Origin: Shewanella piezotolerans WP3
GTDB lineage: Bacteria; Pseudomonadota; Gammaproteobacteria; Enterobacterales; Shewanellaceae
Assembly: GCF_000014885.1 (NCBI RefSeq)
Contig: NC_011566.1
Coordinates: 3,825,501-3,889,500 of the forward strand
Direction: 5' to 3'
DNA: 64,000 bases
In this document: positions 25,053-33,991 of the stretch, in pieces
How positions within the stretch are numbered: the first letter of the stretch is position 1
How the letters are laid out: the number at the start of each line of letters is the position of its first letter
Made by a program: the position numbers and the translations under genes
Notes under the pieces: generated by a model
Database searches by the model: none
What the model was told of the DNA's origin: nothing
What the model saw: only the letters and a program-made list of their open reading frames with translations

Positions 25053-27410
25053 ATGCGACCTAAACAGCTCATGCTATGGCTAACATTTGTTGCAGCATCA
25101 CTGCTCCCTAGTTATCTTTTCGCTAATTGGTCTTCTTTTGAAGCGCCCGAATTAACTAAACAAAGTCAATCAATCGCGCAACGAACCAAGGCATTGCCTG
25201 AACAGCACATTGCGACAGTTCGAGATCAAAAGCATGCAACTAGCATACTCATCGACACGTTTGAGGAGCAACAATCTCATGCAATAGCACTTAATCAACG
25301 ACTGCAACAGTTTAGAAAGTCTAGCACTGACAAAAATTGGCATAGCATTGAACAAACGAGGCTTTCACTTGATAGTCTTAGCCAGAACAAAGCGTATCTT
25401 TTAGCTTATGTGCCAGCTAGCGTTAATGAACGCTTTACTGGATTTGGCCCCGATGGCGTCAGGCAGCTTTTATTAGAGATTCAAGTCACTGAAGCCATCA
25501 TCAACTATCAACTCGTATTCCAGCTCAGAAGCTTAGCCACATTCATAGCGGATCTTAAAGTCTCCCCTTTCCCGCTATTAGTATTAGTTTTCAAGCTCGC
25601 TTTAATCGCAATGCTACTATCATGGTGGCTCAAACATGCACCAAAGTTAATAGTGACTCAACTCGAACACACTAAATGCAAACCACTAACTCGCGAACCG
25701 ATTAGTCACTCTTTTTGGCGTTACCTTAATAAAATACAGGCACCATTAGCTTGGTTTATCACCCTTTCAGTTGTGCTCAATACCTTAGTCGGTTTACCTA
25801 GCCTTGATAGCATCAATTATCTCAGCGTGGTGATTAACTGGAGCTTTGCCGCCGTCATTATTATTCGAATCATCACCGAGTTTGCTTCACATCATAGCCA
25901 CTACAATAATCAGTCAGAGATTGTTGAGCTACGAGTTCGCACTGTAAAGCATTGGGTATGGACTATTGTGATAGCAGCTATTGTATTAAAAGCTACGGCA
26001 ATGAGCGTTTACCAAGGAACAATATACGCTTGGGTTAAAACGCTAATAACACTTATATTACTGCTTCTGCTGATAAAGACATTAAGAGATTGGCGTAACA
26101 TTGTCTTTAAGCAGCTAGCTCAGTGTGAGGAGCAACCAACTTACGTTTTATGGGCTATATCAAAGCGCAACAATCTATTTTTAGCGCCAATAGCCACATT
26201 CATCGGTGTATACCGACTGTTTTCGCAACGGCTATTCCAAGCTCTTTTTAACAAGCTTTCTAAGTACGAAAACGTTAAACATGCACTGGCCTACTTCTTT
26301 AGAGTCGAGGTTGCAAAACAAAGTAAGGCTGACAAAGAGAACGCCAATATGGTGCGAATTAAAGGCGATGAAACCTATCAATTTGTTACTCCTGGCCATG
26401 AAGAGAGTGAACTCATTGAAGATTATGCCAGCAATGAACTCAATGAAATCGCGCGCTATGTATTAGCGCCCACCCCAGCAATGGCACTAATTTACAGCGA
26501 GCGCGGACTCGGACTCACGACACTATTAAAAAGGGTCATCTACCGCGCTCAGTCAGAAGATGCTATTTACATCAATTGCCCCCATGCAGGGTTCAACGCA
26601 CTGATAGCACAGATTAACAGCGCTGTTGGCTTACCTGAAGATGCCGATGAAACTGAGTTAATTAAACTGCTACGCAATACCGACAAACGCTATATTTTTT
26701 GTGTCGATGATTGCCAGCGCATCATTAGCCCCAAAGTCGGCGGACTAAATAACTTAATGAAACTATCTAAACTACTCCGCCGAGGTCGCAATCAACATGG
26801 CATGTTGCTTGGCGTTGAACAGTCAGCTTGGCGCTTCGTTGACCGCGCTCGCGGAGAACGCTTGCTGTTTGATAAAGTCATTGCAATGCCACGCTGGAAT
26901 GAGACCCAAATTGCCGCCCTACTCAGTAGCCGTATTGCAACTGATGGCGACAATATCTTGAGTTTTGCAGGCTTAAAGCTACCTAATCAATGGGATGAAC
27001 AGGAGCTGTCTGAGATAGAGCGTGCGGAACAAGGGTTTTACCGTATTTTATGGGACTACTCCGATGGCAACCCGAGTGTTGCACTGCGTTTCTTCAGACA
27101 ATCTCTTCACCAAGATAAAACCACCGGCGAAGTGTTTGTACGGATCTTCAAGGCCCCTGATGCCAAAGAGCTCGAAAGCATGCCAAAGCCTATGCTCGCC
27201 GTTCTTCGTGCCATCGTGCAACTAGAGGTGGCCTCAGCAGAAGAGCTAGCGGCCTGTACCCAACTGGGCTTTGCAGAGGTACTTAATACTCTGCGTTATT
27301 TTCAGAACCGAGGCTTTATAGAACTGATTGACGACAAGGCAAAAATATCTTCGCATTGGTTTAGGTACATCACCAATACCTTGCATAACCAACATTTATT
27401 GGTGAAGTAG
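25053..27410 (+). CDS. Membrane protein with degenerate P-loop ATPase domain and C-terminal winged-helix region
   Basis: About 785 residues. A signal peptide ends near PSYLFA, a helical periplasmic region (to about 170) follows, then about five membrane helices (about 170-345). A cytoplasmic AAA-like domain comes next: the P-loop position reads SERGLGLTTLLK, where the usual Gly-Lys-Thr is Gly-Leu-Thr, so the catalytic lysine is missing. A Walker-B-like YIFCVDDCQRI lies near residue 548. The last ~60 residues (ASAEELAACTQLGF, LRYFQNRGFIELIDD) look like a winged helix. Its stop codon directly abuts the MscS start, so the two are probably made together. The start at 25053 is chosen because the signal peptide begins there and GGAG lies 12 nt upstream. 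Function unknown. Confidence 0.75.
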   Translation: MRPKQLMLWLTFVAASLLPSYLFANWSSFEAPELTKQSQSIAQRTKALPEQHIATVRDQKHATSILIDTFEEQQSHAIALNQRLQQFRKSSTDKNWHSIEQTRLSLDSLSQNKAYLLAYVPASVNERFTGFGPDGVRQLLLEIQVTEAIINYQLVFQLRSLATFIADLKVSPFPLLVLVFKLALIAMLLSWWLKHAPKLIVTQLEHTKCKPLTREPISHSFWRYLNKIQAPLAWFITLSVVLNTLVGLPSLDSINYLSVVINWSFAAVIIIRIITEFASHHSHYNNQSEIVELRVRTVKHWVWTIVIAAIVLKATAMSVYQGTIYAWVKTLITLILLLLLIKTLRDWRNIVFKQLAQCEEQPTYVLWAISKRNNLFLAPIATFIGVYRLFSQRLFQALFNKLSKYENVKHALAYFFRVEVAKQSKADKENANMVRIKGDETYQFVTPGHEESELIEDYASNELNEIARYVLAPTPAMALIYSERGLGLTTLLKRVIYRAQSEDAIYINCPHAGFNALIAQINSAVGLPEDADETELIKLLRNTDKRYIFCVDDCQRIISPKVGGLNNLMKLSKLLRRGRNQHGMLLGVEQSAWRFVDRARGERLLFDKVIAMPRWNETQIAALLSSRIATDGDNILSFAGLKLPNQWDEQELSEIERAEQGFYRILWDYSDGNPSVALRFFRQSLHQDKTTGEVFVRIFKAPDAKELESMPKPMLAVLRAIVQLEVASAEELAACTQLGFAEVLNTLRYFQNRGFIELIDDKAKISSHWFRYITNTLHNQHLLVK

Positions 27411-28307
27411 ATGAAAATAAAAGCATACTCAACGCTCATACTGCTGACGTTACTCTGTAGTTTTCAAACGCAGGCAGAAGCGCTATCGCCTAACCTAGAT
27501 AGCCTTACCGAAATAGCCAGTCTTATCCGCTGGAGCGGTGTATTTATATCAATGTTAGTACTGTTTGTTGCCTGGTTAATGCTGAAATTTACGCAAAATA
27601 TCGTTGACTCGATTAGTAACCAATTTGCGCAAAGGCGAATGCTGGCGCAAAAGCTACAATCTTTCTTCCAGTTTTTTGTCTATATGACGGCAGGGATTTC
27701 AGTATTTATGCTCAGCTTTAGAGTCGACGACAGAGTATTGACGTTAATCGGAGGAACGCTGGCAGTATCGGTTGGCTTTGCAATGAAAGACCTTGCAGCT
27801 TCATTTATAGCTGGCTTAACGGTAATGATAGACAGGCCATTTCAAGTTGGTGATAGAGTGACTTTTGAGGGGCATTATGGCGACATTATCGCTATCGGCC
27901 TACGCTCTGTGCGTATGTGCACCTTAACTGACGATATTATCACTATCCCCAACAGTAAATTTTTAAGTGATGTGGTGGTCAGTGGCAATTATGGTGCGCT
28001 GGACATGCAAGTGGTGATCCCCTTTCATGTCGCATTGGATCAAGACTTGTCACTAGCAACCGACATCATTAGAGAAGCCGCAGCTTCAAGTCGCTACATT
28101 CATCTACCAAAACCTATCGTGGTGTTAGTTAAACAGGATATTAGCGACAGTTACTTTGCCATTAAACTCACGTTAAAGGCATACGTACTAGACATTAAAT
28201 ATGAAAAGCTATTTGAAACAGATATCACCCTTAAAGTCATGCAGGAGTTTAAAAAGCAGCAAATCTGCCCGCCCGCAATCATGCAAAGCACTAGACTCAC
28301 TCGTTAA
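27411..28307 (+). CDS. MscS-family mechanosensitive channel
   Basis: 298 residues. A signal peptide (cleavage near QTQAEA) is followed by three membrane helices. The pore-lining helix and beta domain are typical of MscS: GGTLAVSVGFAMKDLAASFIAGL, then DRPFQVGDRVTFEGHYGDI, and PNSKFLSDVVVSGNYGA. Such channels open under membrane tension and release solutes. It begins at the base after the stop codon of the preceding ATPase-like gene, which implies translational coupling and a shared function. A compound hairpin with arms CACTAGACT / AGTCTAGTG at its 3' end may act in termination. Confidence 0.92.
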   Translation: MKIKAYSTLILLTLLCSFQTQAEALSPNLDSLTEIASLIRWSGVFISMLVLFVAWLMLKFTQNIVDSISNQFAQRRMLAQKLQSFFQFFVYMTAGISVFMLSFRVDDRVLTLIGGTLAVSVGFAMKDLAASFIAGLTVMIDRPFQVGDRVTFEGHYGDIIAIGLRSVRMCTLTDDIITIPNSKFLSDVVVSGNYGALDMQVVIPFHVALDQDLSLATDIIREAAASSRYIHLPKPIVVLVKQDISDSYFAIKLTLKAYVLDIKYEKLFETDITLKVMQEFKKQQICPPAIMQSTRLTR

Positions 28308-28342
28308 GTGATTAATCTGCAAGTCTAGTGTCGAAAAAAGTA

Positions 28343-28615
28343 CTAGTTGATAAAATGCTGGTCGATATAAGCGCACCAGCGTTCAGAGTCAGCAGCAGGT
28401 AATGATTCATCACCTCTGACTCCGAGCTTAAATTCCACCACTGAGCGCCACTCCAGAGAACCTAAATCAGGGCCATGACCTTGACCATCACCGCTGGTTA
28501 TTTGCCTATCTACTTTTTCAAACCACGCCTCTGAGCAAACTTGCTTTTGTGGCTGAGTATCACTACAAGCAACAACATACACACACAGCAGAATAAACAA
28601 GGCTTTAGTGCCCAA
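28343..28615 (-). CDS. Putative small lipoprotein
   Basis: The C-terminal part of a longer open frame (to 28873) looks like a real lipoprotein: a hydrophobic segment ending VVAC-S, which fits a lipobox, then a soluble domain with QVCSEAWFEKV, GDGQGHGPDLGS, VVEFKLGVRGDESLP and RWCAYIDQHF. Two later cysteines could pair. The start is uncertain. TTG at 28613-28615 gives a normal 16-residue signal but lacks a clear ribosome-binding site; ATG at 28832-28834 would add two extra hydrophobic stretches and overlap the upstream broken gene. I recall similar short lipoproteins in related bacteria but cannot name the family. Confidence 0.5.
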   Translation of the reverse strand: MGTKALFILLCVYVVACSDTQPQKQVCSEAWFEKVDRQITSGDGQGHGPDLGSLEWRSVVEFKLGVRGDESLPAADSERWCAYIDQHFIN

Positions 28616-28814
28616 ATAGCTAAAGAGTTTTGTTAGCTTATTCTTATACTGATTGGTGCTTGTTTGGTTCAATCGATCGCATGTTTCCAATATGGCCGCC
28701 ATTCGAAGAAGTAATACAATATTATTTATCTTAACGCTGACAAACTTCAAACACCATAGCACTATTAAAGCAAGCGACCTCTTCAATATCAGTGTTACCA
28801 TCAGCAGCCCAGCA

Positions 28815-29088
28815 CTAACGACGAAAGTCTTCATAAACCGCTCGAAATGGAGTCGCAATAGGTTCATCTTCATTAATCAAAATGGTAGAAAAGTCAGCGG
28901 CCTTACTCACCATATGCAAAAAATCACACTCTGAGCTAGATTCAATAAATAGCGAATCCCAGTAATAGCCTTTTTTGCTGCATCTCATACTTTGGTTGCG
29001 CTATATGAGCTTCAATATATTTAATAAGTGCAGCCAGCGGAGTACGTGAGTTAGCTTTCAATTTTATTTTTAATAACTTAGATTGCAA
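28815..29088 (-). pseudogene. Small gene broken by a single-base frameshift
   Basis: Two open stretches in adjacent frames join into one ~90-residue protein if one A is removed from a run of six A (minus strand, near 28969-28976). The first part reads MQSKLLKIKLKANSRTPLAA...PKYEMQQ; the second continues KGYYWDSLFIESSSECDFLH and ends PFRAVYEDFRR. A TTG start at 29086-29088 has GGAG 6 nt upstream, which supports a real gene. The span is 274 nt, one more than a multiple of three. It may be a pseudogene, a sequence error in a homopolymer, or a slippery site. The family is not recognised. Confidence 0.6.
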
Positions 29089-29150
29089 TGACAACTCCTT
29101 TTCTTAACTCACAATGTTCATTAATAAAATGTTCGTTTATAACGTGTTCA

Positions 29151-29603
29151 TTAAGCCTTGTCTTTAACGCAGTGGGCCATGTACTTTTCTCTGTCCCGTG
29201 TCGTATTTACAGTGAAATCCAGTTGATAAGAAGTAAGGACCGGCTTTCTCTCAGGGTTTGCTTCAGCAGCTTTCCAACGCCACTTTGCTATGGCCGCCGC
29301 GGCACTTTTATCAAACACTCCCTTTGGATAGGAGGAGCGAACTTTGTAACCTTGCGCTTTTCCTTCTGAATTGATCCCTATAACTAAATCAACACAGCCA
29401 GAAATCCCCTTTTTAGCGGCAGAAAGTGGGAACCTTGGTTCGACTTTCTTATAAGAGACCCAGTAATTATCCAGCCTCTCTTTATTAAGCTCTGCGGTTA
29501 AATCAATATAGTCTAGTTGAGCGGATGTATTATCAGTAGATGGACTAGAGGTGGCAGCACACGCAGAAAGTAGCGGTATGAGCACTATAATTAGAAATTT
29601 CAA
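29151..29603 (-). CDS. Lipoprotein with TonB C-terminal domain
   Basis: About 150 residues. The N-terminus MKFLIIVLIPLLSACAATSS is a typical lipoprotein signal with lipobox LSAC. The rest is a TonB C-terminal-like domain: VEPRFPLSAAKKGISGCVDL, GINSEGKAQGYKV, and AAAAIAKWRWKAA. Like the protein at 22500-23612 it lacks the membrane anchor and Pro-rich spanner of energy-transducing TonB. The start is probably TTG at 29601-29603, with AAAGGA 6 nt upstream; the ATG six bases earlier overlaps that site. Role unknown. Confidence 0.75.
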   Translation of the reverse strand: MKFLIIVLIPLLSACAATSSPSTDNTSAQLDYIDLTAELNKERLDNYWVSYKKVEPRFPLSAAKKGISGCVDLVIGINSEGKAQGYKVRSSYPKGVFDKSAAAAIAKWRWKAAEANPERKPVLTSYQLDFTVNTTRDREKYMAHCVKDKA

Positions 29604-29869
29604 AATCATTCCTTTAGATTAGAGATTGTTTCATTTTCGAGTATTTAACGTTGAATATCTCACAGAAAACAAAGTTGGCACAGACTGATGTTCATTAGTT
29701 ATTTTCACTATTTAGGCCATATACTCTCTTTAATCAGGCAATACAAAATACATATTTGGTTTCAGATGTTAAAACTCTATATAGACAAATTAAATAAAAC
29801 TTTTTGCATCTTTTTCGGCATTTCAACGTCATAGTTAGAATGTAATATTGATTATAAGGCGCAGTTTTT

Positions 29870-30406
29870 ATGTTATCTGAATGGCAAAACCACAAGGCGC
29901 AGCTTCGCAGCTACGTTAGCAAACGTATTGACGATGCTGATGCGGTGGACGATATACTGCAAGATGTTTACATCAAAGCCAGTAGTAACTTGCACCAACT
30001 CAAATCTAAAGGAAGCCTTAAAGGCTGGCTTTATCGCATCGCTTATAACACCATCATGGATTTTTATCGGGCTCGCCAACCTCTCGATGCGCTGCCAGAA
30101 GAACTTGCGATTGAAGAGGAAGATGTAAGCACGCAAGCACATAAAGAGTTAGCCCAATGTTTACGGCCACTAATTAACGAATTACCAGAAAAATATGCCA
30201 CTCCGCTGCGTATGGCTGAACTAGAAGGGATATCGCAACAAGCGATTGCCGATGAGCTAGGGTTATCGCTATCAGGCGCTAAAAGTAGAGTTCAAAGAAG
30301 CCGCGTTAAATTTAGAGAGCAGATGATGGCTTGCTGTGACTTTGAAATAGGGCAACAAGGTATTATCGATTACATGCCTAAAAAGCCTGAATGCAGTAAA
30401 TGTTAA
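29870..30406 (+). CDS. sigZ: SigZ-like ECF sigma factor
   Basis: 178 residues. Sigma-70 region 2 (about 10-75) contains DAVDDILQDVYIKA and LKGWLYRIAYNTIMDFYR. Region 4 (about 105-155) has LPEKYATPLRMAELEGISQQ and the helix-turn-helix ADELGLSLSGAKSRVQRSR. A short C-terminal tail has CC and ends PECSKC, as in SigZ proteins. No anti-sigma gene is adjacent. The cysteines could sense metal or redox state, but that is inference. A glutathione synthetase-like gene follows on the same strand. Confidence 0.88.
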   Translation: MLSEWQNHKAQLRSYVSKRIDDADAVDDILQDVYIKASSNLHQLKSKGSLKGWLYRIAYNTIMDFYRARQPLDALPEELAIEEEDVSTQAHKELAQCLRPLINELPEKYATPLRMAELEGISQQAIADELGLSLSGAKSRVQRSRVKFREQMMACCDFEIGQQGIIDYMPKKPECSKC

Positions 30407-30607
30407 TCCTCAATAGATAGAGCCCATAGCAAAATCTACTAAAGAGATAACTAGTTCAGCATTTATTGTCAATTTTTGCATCCTTTCTGTTATTCCTGCG
30501 TCCTAGCAAGTAGCGCACGAATTATTGCGCCCCTAAAACCTGCTAGCATCGAGCAGTCTCAGCAAAACAGTAATGATAGAGCCGCTCTACAGATAGGATT
30601 AAAAGTC

Positions 30608-32068
30608 ATGCACAATAACGCCAACTCCTTGTTAACAAAGCAAGTCATTGAAGATGCGACCGAGTGGGCCATCATGCATGGAGTCGCTTTTCGTCAAGCT
30701 GATAACAGCGCTAGACACTGCCCTTTTAGCATTGCTCCAATAACAATGGAGAGCGAAACATTTGAGCAGCTAGTAGAAGTGACACCAATATTGAGCAAAT
30801 TGATTAATAACGTTTCTGAAGATCACGACTTTCTGCAGGCATCACTGTTAGGCGTAGCTAAAGCCGATCCGTTTTTTGCTCGACTGTTATCTCTGCATCA
30901 GCAAGCTCATGGCAAAATTAACGCTCGAGTTCACCCTGCCCGCAAACCGCTGTTATTAATGCGTACTGATTTTATGGATGACCGTAAACTTGGTGCTAAG
31001 GTTATCGAGTTTAATAGTATCGCAGCAGGAATGGCGCCTTTTGGCCAACGCGCTACCGAGTTTCACCGCTATATGCACAGTCAATGGCCTGATATTTATC
31101 ATGATTGGATTGAAAACAAGCGTGCAACCCCAGCTGAAAACCATGGGCTTGAACAACTTTCCTATGCCATCAAGTTAGCAGCCACCAAGGTTAGAGCTGC
31201 ATTTAAAGAATCAGGTAAACCGACTTTTCTAATGGTGGTTCAAGAAAATGAAGACAACGTTTACGATCAACACCTACTTGAAGTTGAGCTACAAAAGCTT
31301 GGACTACGCACCGTTAGACGTACTTTCAAACAGTTAAGTTCACAGCTTTCAAGCGGCACAAAACAGCGCTTAATATTACAAGGTGTGGGCGCTATCGACA
31401 TGGTGTATTTACGTGCTGGCTATCAATATTCAGACTACCATGTTCCCAAGCTCGACAAGTCGATATGCTGCCAAACCTTAAGTGAAACTAGACTATTTAT
31501 AGAGCAACACCATGTAGCGGTTAACGCGACTTTCAGCCAGCAACTCGCAACCAGTAAAACCATGCAGATGCTACTCACTCAAACGCCTATTGAGGAGTAC
31601 GCGCGATGGGGGCTTAATCTTGCAGAAGCGAGATTAGTCAAAAAGGTTTTAGCTGAGATGAAACCTATTAACGCTGACACTATCGCTTGGTTTAACAGTA
31701 AGGCTATCAAACAAGATTGGGTGCTAAAAAACCAAGGTGAAGGCGGTGGTCACTGTATATTTGGTGACGATATAAATGAAAAGCTAGCGCAACTAGATCC
31801 TGAAGAATATGACGCATGGGCACTAATGCTACGTTTATATCCCCATGAACGTGAACAACCGACCCTAGCTGTTCGTAACGGTAAGCAACTGCAAGTAGAT
31901 AATCTCATCAGTGAAATTGGTTTATTTAGTGCCTATTTCGACTCAAAACCGGTGACGCAATTAAATGGTTACGCAGGGTATTTAATCCGCAGCAAACCCG
32001 CCTGTGAAAATGAAGGTGGTATTCACAGTGGTAAAGGCATTCTAGACTCACTTACGCTGGTTGAATGA
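30608..32068 (+). CDS. Eukaryotic-type glutathione synthetase family protein
   Basis: 486 residues resembling eukaryotic glutathione synthetase (ATP-grasp, GSS family), not the bacterial GshB fold family. Shared landmarks are LLMRTDFMDD with VIEFNSIAAG, the ATP/Gly-loop VLKNQGEGGGHCIFGDD (about 372), ISEIGLFSAYF and a C-terminal loop GYLIRSKPACENEGGIHSGKG, equivalent to the alanine/glycine-rich lid. It would ligate gamma-glutamylcysteine and glycine. The ATG at 30608 is chosen over the frame opening at 30476 because AGGA lies 9 nt upstream and the family similarity starts soon after. It follows the SigZ-like gene after 201 nt. Confidence 0.85.
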   Translation: MHNNANSLLTKQVIEDATEWAIMHGVAFRQADNSARHCPFSIAPITMESETFEQLVEVTPILSKLINNVSEDHDFLQASLLGVAKADPFFARLLSLHQQAHGKINARVHPARKPLLLMRTDFMDDRKLGAKVIEFNSIAAGMAPFGQRATEFHRYMHSQWPDIYHDWIENKRATPAENHGLEQLSYAIKLAATKVRAAFKESGKPTFLMVVQENEDNVYDQHLLEVELQKLGLRTVRRTFKQLSSQLSSGTKQRLILQGVGAIDMVYLRAGYQYSDYHVPKLDKSICCQTLSETRLFIEQHHVAVNATFSQQLATSKTMQMLLTQTPIEEYARWGLNLAEARLVKKVLAEMKPINADTIAWFNSKAIKQDWVLKNQGEGGGHCIFGDDINEKLAQLDPEEYDAWALMLRLYPHEREQPTLAVRNGKQLQVDNLISEIGLFSAYFDSKPVTQLNGYAGYLIRSKPACENEGGIHSGKGILDSLTLVE

Positions 32069-32160
32069 TTGGAGAAATCTCAATAGTAAAATGTTTCCGA
32101 CTAATAAATCACTTTATTTGCGTCTTTGCTCACCCTACAACGTCTTACTAGTATAAACCT

Positions 32161-32215
32161 TAGGAACTGTTGACCTTTCGAACTTAGTTTTTGTTCCAAA
32201 GCTCAACAGTTCCTA
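32161..32215. repeat. Repeat family 2, 55-bp hairpin form
   Basis: TAGGAACTGTTGACCTTTCG... and its near-inverse ...CTCAACAGTTCCTA bracket a short centre containing AACTTAGTTTTTGTTC, as at the right end of the full element (33400-33681). It lies 17 nt before the patB start and could fold in the mRNA leader or act as a terminator for the preceding gene. Confidence 0.75.
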
Positions 32216-32232
32216 ATAATCGGAGAGAGTAA

Positions 32233-33402
32233 ATGTTCCAAGTCACAGCCAAACAAACTGAAATCAGCGATAAATTTATCAAACGTGATAGCAATATGCT
32301 TAAGCAAATCTACGGCACTGAAGAGGTAATCCCCTACTGGATCGCTGACATGGATTTTCCTATCGCCTCCCCCATTACTCATGCAATGCAGCAATTGGTA
32401 AGCCGAGAAACTTACTCATATGAGTTCGACTCCAAAACGGTGTTCAATGCTATTGCCGACTGGAACCAAGATCGCCACGGCCTTAAGTTGAACCCTGAGC
32501 ACTTTGTTCAAGTGCCTGGTGTGTTAAGTGCTATCGCCATGCTAATCCGCGACTTTACCAATGAGGGCGATGGCATCCTCATTCAAACACCTGTTTACCA
32601 CCAGTTCCGCCGTTTAATTGAGTCTGCTGGCCGCACTGCGGTCAACAACACTCTGAAGATTGAAAACGACCGTTATGTCATCGACTTTGAAAATTTTGAA
32701 GCACAGCTGCAAAGCGGAAAAGTAAAAATGGTGCTTTTGTGCAATCCACACAACCCAGTAGGCCGAGTATGGACGGAGCCAGAACTGCAACAGTTAGTCG
32801 CAATCGCTAAGAAATATCAAACAATTATCATCAGTGATGAAGTACATGCCGATATTATTTTTAAGGGTTCGACGTTCACCAGTATGGCTGCATTAGATTA
32901 TGAAAACAGCCTAACTATTATTGGATCACCCGCGAAAAACTTCGGACTAAACAGTATATCTAATGGCTATATCTACAGCGATAACACAGCATTACGTGAA
33001 AAAATCAAAGCGACCTCAACATCAATGTCACTTGACCACGGAAATGCATTTACAACCTACGCCACAATTGCCGCTTATCAGCAGGGTAAAGAGTGGTTTG
33101 ATTCTTTCCTAAGTTATACCCAGAATACCCGAGATTGGATTGTCGCGTTTATGACAAAACAGCTGCCTCAGGTAAAAACCTTCGTCCCAGAAGGTACCAA
33201 TCAGATCTGGTTTGATTTTAGTGGACTCGGACTTTCATCAACAGAGCTAAAAGCACTATTAACAGAGCAAGCGCAGATGGCATTAACCCCTGGCACTTGG
33301 TTTGGCGAAGCAGATGAAAACTTCTATCGAATGAATTTTGCTTCCCCTTTAGAGCAAGTGCAAGCTTCTCTGAAGCAGCTAAAATCAGCTGTTAATCATT
33401 AG
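32233..33402 (+). CDS. patB: PatB/MalY-type C-S lyase (cystathionine beta-lyase)
   Basis: A 389-residue fold-type I PLP enzyme. The N-terminus contains YGTEEVIPYWIADMDFPIA, the PatB/MalY signature. CNPHNPVGRVWT and ISDEVHADIIF are cofactor-contact motifs, and SPAKNFGL carries the Schiff-base lysine. The family cleaves C-S bonds of cystathionine or cysteine conjugates to give pyruvate, ammonia and a thiol. AGAGAG precedes the ATG. The TAG stop at 33400-33402 is formed by the first bases of a repeat element, so the insertion may have slightly changed the C-terminus. Its place after a glutathione synthetase-like gene suggests a thiol-related context. Confidence 0.9.
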   Translation: MFQVTAKQTEISDKFIKRDSNMLKQIYGTEEVIPYWIADMDFPIASPITHAMQQLVSRETYSYEFDSKTVFNAIADWNQDRHGLKLNPEHFVQVPGVLSAIAMLIRDFTNEGDGILIQTPVYHQFRRLIESAGRTAVNNTLKIENDRYVIDFENFEAQLQSGKVKMVLLCNPHNPVGRVWTEPELQQLVAIAKKYQTIIISDEVHADIIFKGSTFTSMAALDYENSLTIIGSPAKNFGLNSISNGYIYSDNTALREKIKATSTSMSLDHGNAFTTYATIAAYQQGKEWFDSFLSYTQNTRDWIVAFMTKQLPQVKTFVPEGTNQIWFDFSGLGLSSTELKALLTEQAQMALTPGTWFGEADENFYRMNFASPLEQVQASLKQLKSAVNH

Positions 33403-33681
33403 GGGCTGTTGATCTTTCACGGTTGTTTTTGCCGCAGTTTATTGGCTATTTTGACAAGGCGGAGGCTATGCCGTTTAGTTATTCTCCACAAATAGTCTAC
33501 AACACAGTAAAAATAGCCAAGAAACGCGGCCCTTTGGGTTCGCTTCAATGCTTCTATTACGGTGTTATGAGCTTTTCACTTAGCCAGCTAAGCTTTATCG
33601 CTCAAGCCTTGTACTAGAAGCATTATTCCTTACGGTAAAGAACCGAACAAAAACTAAGCTCGAAAGATCAACAGCCCCTAG
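33400..33681. repeat. Repeat family 2, full-length element
   Basis: A roughly 282-bp element with ends TAGGGGCTGTTGATCTTTC and the inverse GAAAGATCAACAGCCCCTA. The 4 bases on each side (33396-33399 and 33682-33685) are both TCAT, a possible target duplication. No credible protein is encoded (a 64-codon frame at 33423 is treated as chance). Related copies: 59945-60123 (internally deleted), 32161-32215 and 47230-47284 (55-bp hairpins), 23750-23768 (one end). Confidence 0.85.
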
Positions 33682-33991
33682 TCATCAAAATCACCCGATA
33701 ACAGCGCAGCTTGTCTCGGCAAGCTGTGCTCATATAAATATGCTCATCTCCCCAATTCAGTGAATATATGAGGGGGCTGCATTGGGTATTGTTATTGGAA
33801 ATGCAGTATCCATAACTCACCAGTTAGCCCCTTATAACCCCACCAATTTGCAATTATCAAGTTGTTTACTATCCTCAATTTGTGCTCATACAGTACCGAT
33901 ATACAAGAGCATAACTCACACGCGCTAGTCTATTCGCTAAGGATAGTAATTAAAGTAATCAAAGGAATTAAAGTAATCAAAGCAATTAATG
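33682..33991. other. Intergenic region with a hairpin and a 17-nt tandem repeat
   Basis: CAGCTTG/CAAGCTG form a hairpin near 33705-33727. AATTAAAGTAATCAAAG occurs twice in tandem (33948-33964, 33966-33982), just before the broken gene at 33992. I see no gene here. Confidence 0.5.

Noticed and set aside
33423..33617. Open frame of 64 codons inside the full family 2 repeat
   Set aside because: It lies within the repeat, is not preserved in the deleted copy and has no protein-like features.
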